A stretch of DNA of 64,000 nt, taken from assembly GCA_016714465.1 (NCBI GenBank), contig JADKDT010000002.1:485458-549457 (forward strand). Direction: 5' to 3'. The notes under the pieces were generated by a model, which was not told the origin of the DNA, searched no databases, and was given only the letters and a program-made list of their open reading frames with translations. Of the stretch, positions 62,961-64,000 are shown piece after piece. The stretch comes from Candidatus Brachythrix odensensis. GTDB taxonomy: Bacteria; Chloroflexota; Anaerolineae; J036; Brachytrichaceae. How positions within the stretch are numbered: the stretch's first letter is position 1; every line of letters begins with the position of its first letter. Made by a program: the position numbers and the translations under genes.

Positions 62961-64000
62961 ATGTCCATCATAAACCGAGTTGAACGCCTTGCGGCGCGCC
63001 AGCGAGACGCCGCGCTTGACTTCCTCGCCCTGGTTCCCGGCCCCAACATGCTCTACTTCACTGGCGCGCCAATGCTGCATGTGAGTGAGCGTCCAACGCT
63101 GGCGCTTTTGCCTGCCAAAGCCGGCCTGAAGCCTATCGTCGTCCTGCCCGGCTTTGAGGCCGGCAAGTTCAGGGCCGGGAGCGCGCTTGATTGGCAAGTG
63201 CGCACGTATGAGGACGGCGTTGACTATCGGTCCGCGTTTGCAGCCGCGCTCCGCGAGATTGCGCCGGACGGGCGTCCGATTCGAATCGGCGTCGAGCCCA
63301 TCGGGGCCCGCTTTCTTGAGATTGATCTGCTCACACACGCCCTGCCCAACGCGACGCTCGTGTCGGCCGCCGCCGTGATCGATGCGATGCGGGTGGTCAA
63401 AGACGCTGGCGAAGTCGAAGCAATGCGCCGGGCAATCCAGTTGACCGAGCGGGTCCTCTCGGAATGTCTCGAAGAAATTCGGCCCGGGATGACCGAACGC
63501 CAGGTCGGCGGGATGCTGAACGAACGCGCCTCACGGCTCGGCGCCCGTTCCGGGTTTGGGATCTTGATTCAAACCGGTCTCAGTGCCGCGTTCCCGCACG
63601 GCGAGGCCGGTGATCGTGTGCTGCAAATGGGTGAGATGCTGCTGATGGACTTCGGCTTTTATGTCGGAGACTACCCCTCGGACATCACCCGAACCATCGC
63701 GATCGGCGAGCCCTCCGTCAAGATGCGCCAAATCTACGCCGTCGTCCAGGCCGCCAATGCCGCGGGCCGGGCCGCGGTACGCCCGGGCGCGCGCTGCGAG
63801 GACGTCGATGCGGCCACCCGCCAGGTCATCGAGGCGGCAGGCTACGGAGAGTACTTCACCCACCGGACCGGGCATGGGCTTGGCCTCGAGATCCACGAAC
63901 CACCCTACATGGTTCGCGGCAACAAGCAGCTCCTCGAGCCCGGAATGGTCTTCACCATCGAGCCGGGCATCTATATCGAAGGATTGGGCGGTGTCCGAAT
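62961..64000 (+). CDS. M24 family Xaa-Pro aminopeptidase/dipeptidase, truncated by window end
   Basis: The frame runs from ATG 62961 to the end of the window (346 codons), so the C-terminus is missing. N-terminal creatinase-like domain (about 1-130; PGPNMLYFTGAPML), then the pita-bread domain with the metal ligands visible: LLMDFGFYVGDYPSDITRT (two Asp), RTGHGLGLEIHEPP (His), and FTIEPGIYIEG (Glu). Removes N-terminal residues preceding proline or cleaves Xaa-Pro dipeptides in the cytoplasm. TACAAT ends 12 nt upstream of the start. Confidence 0.92.
   Translation, partial: MSIINRVERLAARQRDAALDFLALVPGPNMLYFTGAPMLHVSERPTLALLPAKAGLKPIVVLPGFEAGKFRAGSALDWQVRTYEDGVDYRSAFAAALREIAPDGRPIRIGVEPIGARFLEIDLLTHALPNATLVSAAAVIDAMRVVKDAGEVEAMRRAIQLTERVLSECLEEIRPGMTERQVGGMLNERASRLGARSGFGILIQTGLSAAFPHGEAGDRVLQMGEMLLMDFGFYVGDYPSDITRTIAIGEPSVKMRQIYAVVQAANAAGRAAVRPGARCEDVDAATRQVIEAAGYGEYFTHRTGHGLGLEIHEPPYMVRGNKQLLEPGMVFTIEPGIYIEGLGGVR

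Overview
The window is 64 kb of GC-rich bacterial chromosome with ordinary housekeeping genes, dense coding on both strands, no tRNA or rRNA that I could recognise, no CRISPR array and no intact insertion sequence. The gene set (two DUF2085 membrane proteins, a substrate-binding/VWA lipoprotein, PMT-type glycosyltransferase, secreted proteins ending in FLPAVLR or FPIIRR, an M6-like secreted protease) suggests an uncultured Chloroflexota of the Anaerolineae type. This is inferred from family content, not from a marker alignment.

Layout. 0-11 kb: HTH protein, coiled-coil/HhH membrane protein, C39-like peptidase, biotin carboxylase, FecR-like protein, OB-fold protein, a frameshifted Trm112-like gene, NUDIX hydrolase, WecA/MraY-family transferase. 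10.6-20 kb: DUF2085 protein and TlpA thioredoxin, MTA phosphorylase, a repeat membrane protein, Hsp20, a GH13 amylase behind two LacI-type operators, MgtE (frameshifted), UvrA paralogue. 20-25.5 kb: an orphan double-CXXCG (SitI6-like) immunity protein, an antiporter-like membrane protein with a second DUF2085 protein, a minimal metallopeptidase, an SH3 protein. 25.5-34 kb: rpoB and a three-gene operon (membrane coiled-coil protein, substrate-binding/OmpA protein, substrate-binding/VWA lipoprotein). 34-44.9 kb: tsaD, gatB, two tandem glycoside-hydrolase-like secreted proteins, GT39-like transferase, NUDIX, GT2. 45-50 kb: recJ, mutL, a MazF/RHH toxin-antitoxin pair. 50-54.5 kb: DUF2207, zinc-ribbon, small hypothetical and SPFH proteins. 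54.5-64 kb: cupredoxin (frameshifted), pheT, HEAT protein, an AlkB-like protein without iron ligands, secreted metalloprotease overlapping a prohibitin, YtxH protein, and an M24 peptidase cut by the window end.

Three patterns cut across genes. (1) At least nine genes have a TANNNT -10 box 6-9 nt before the start codon and no Shine-Dalgarno sequence, pointing to widespread leaderless mRNA. (2) Many intergenic spaces hold long near-perfect palindromes whose arms differ but whose tips are nearly always GCGAAGC/GCTTCGC or a relative. Some sit at terminator positions, but two lie between divergent genes. (3) Several other dispersed repeat families fill the longer gaps. Three genes carry apparent single-base frameshifts, which may be assembly errors or real decay.

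The most promising biology: an AlkB-like protein with every iron ligand lost, whose -10/start region is a perfect GAAC-N4-GTTC SOS-type palindrome; the transporter-less substrate-binding/VWA/OmpA operon; the palindrome family; and an RNA polymerase beta subunit with three natural changes in the rifampicin pocket.
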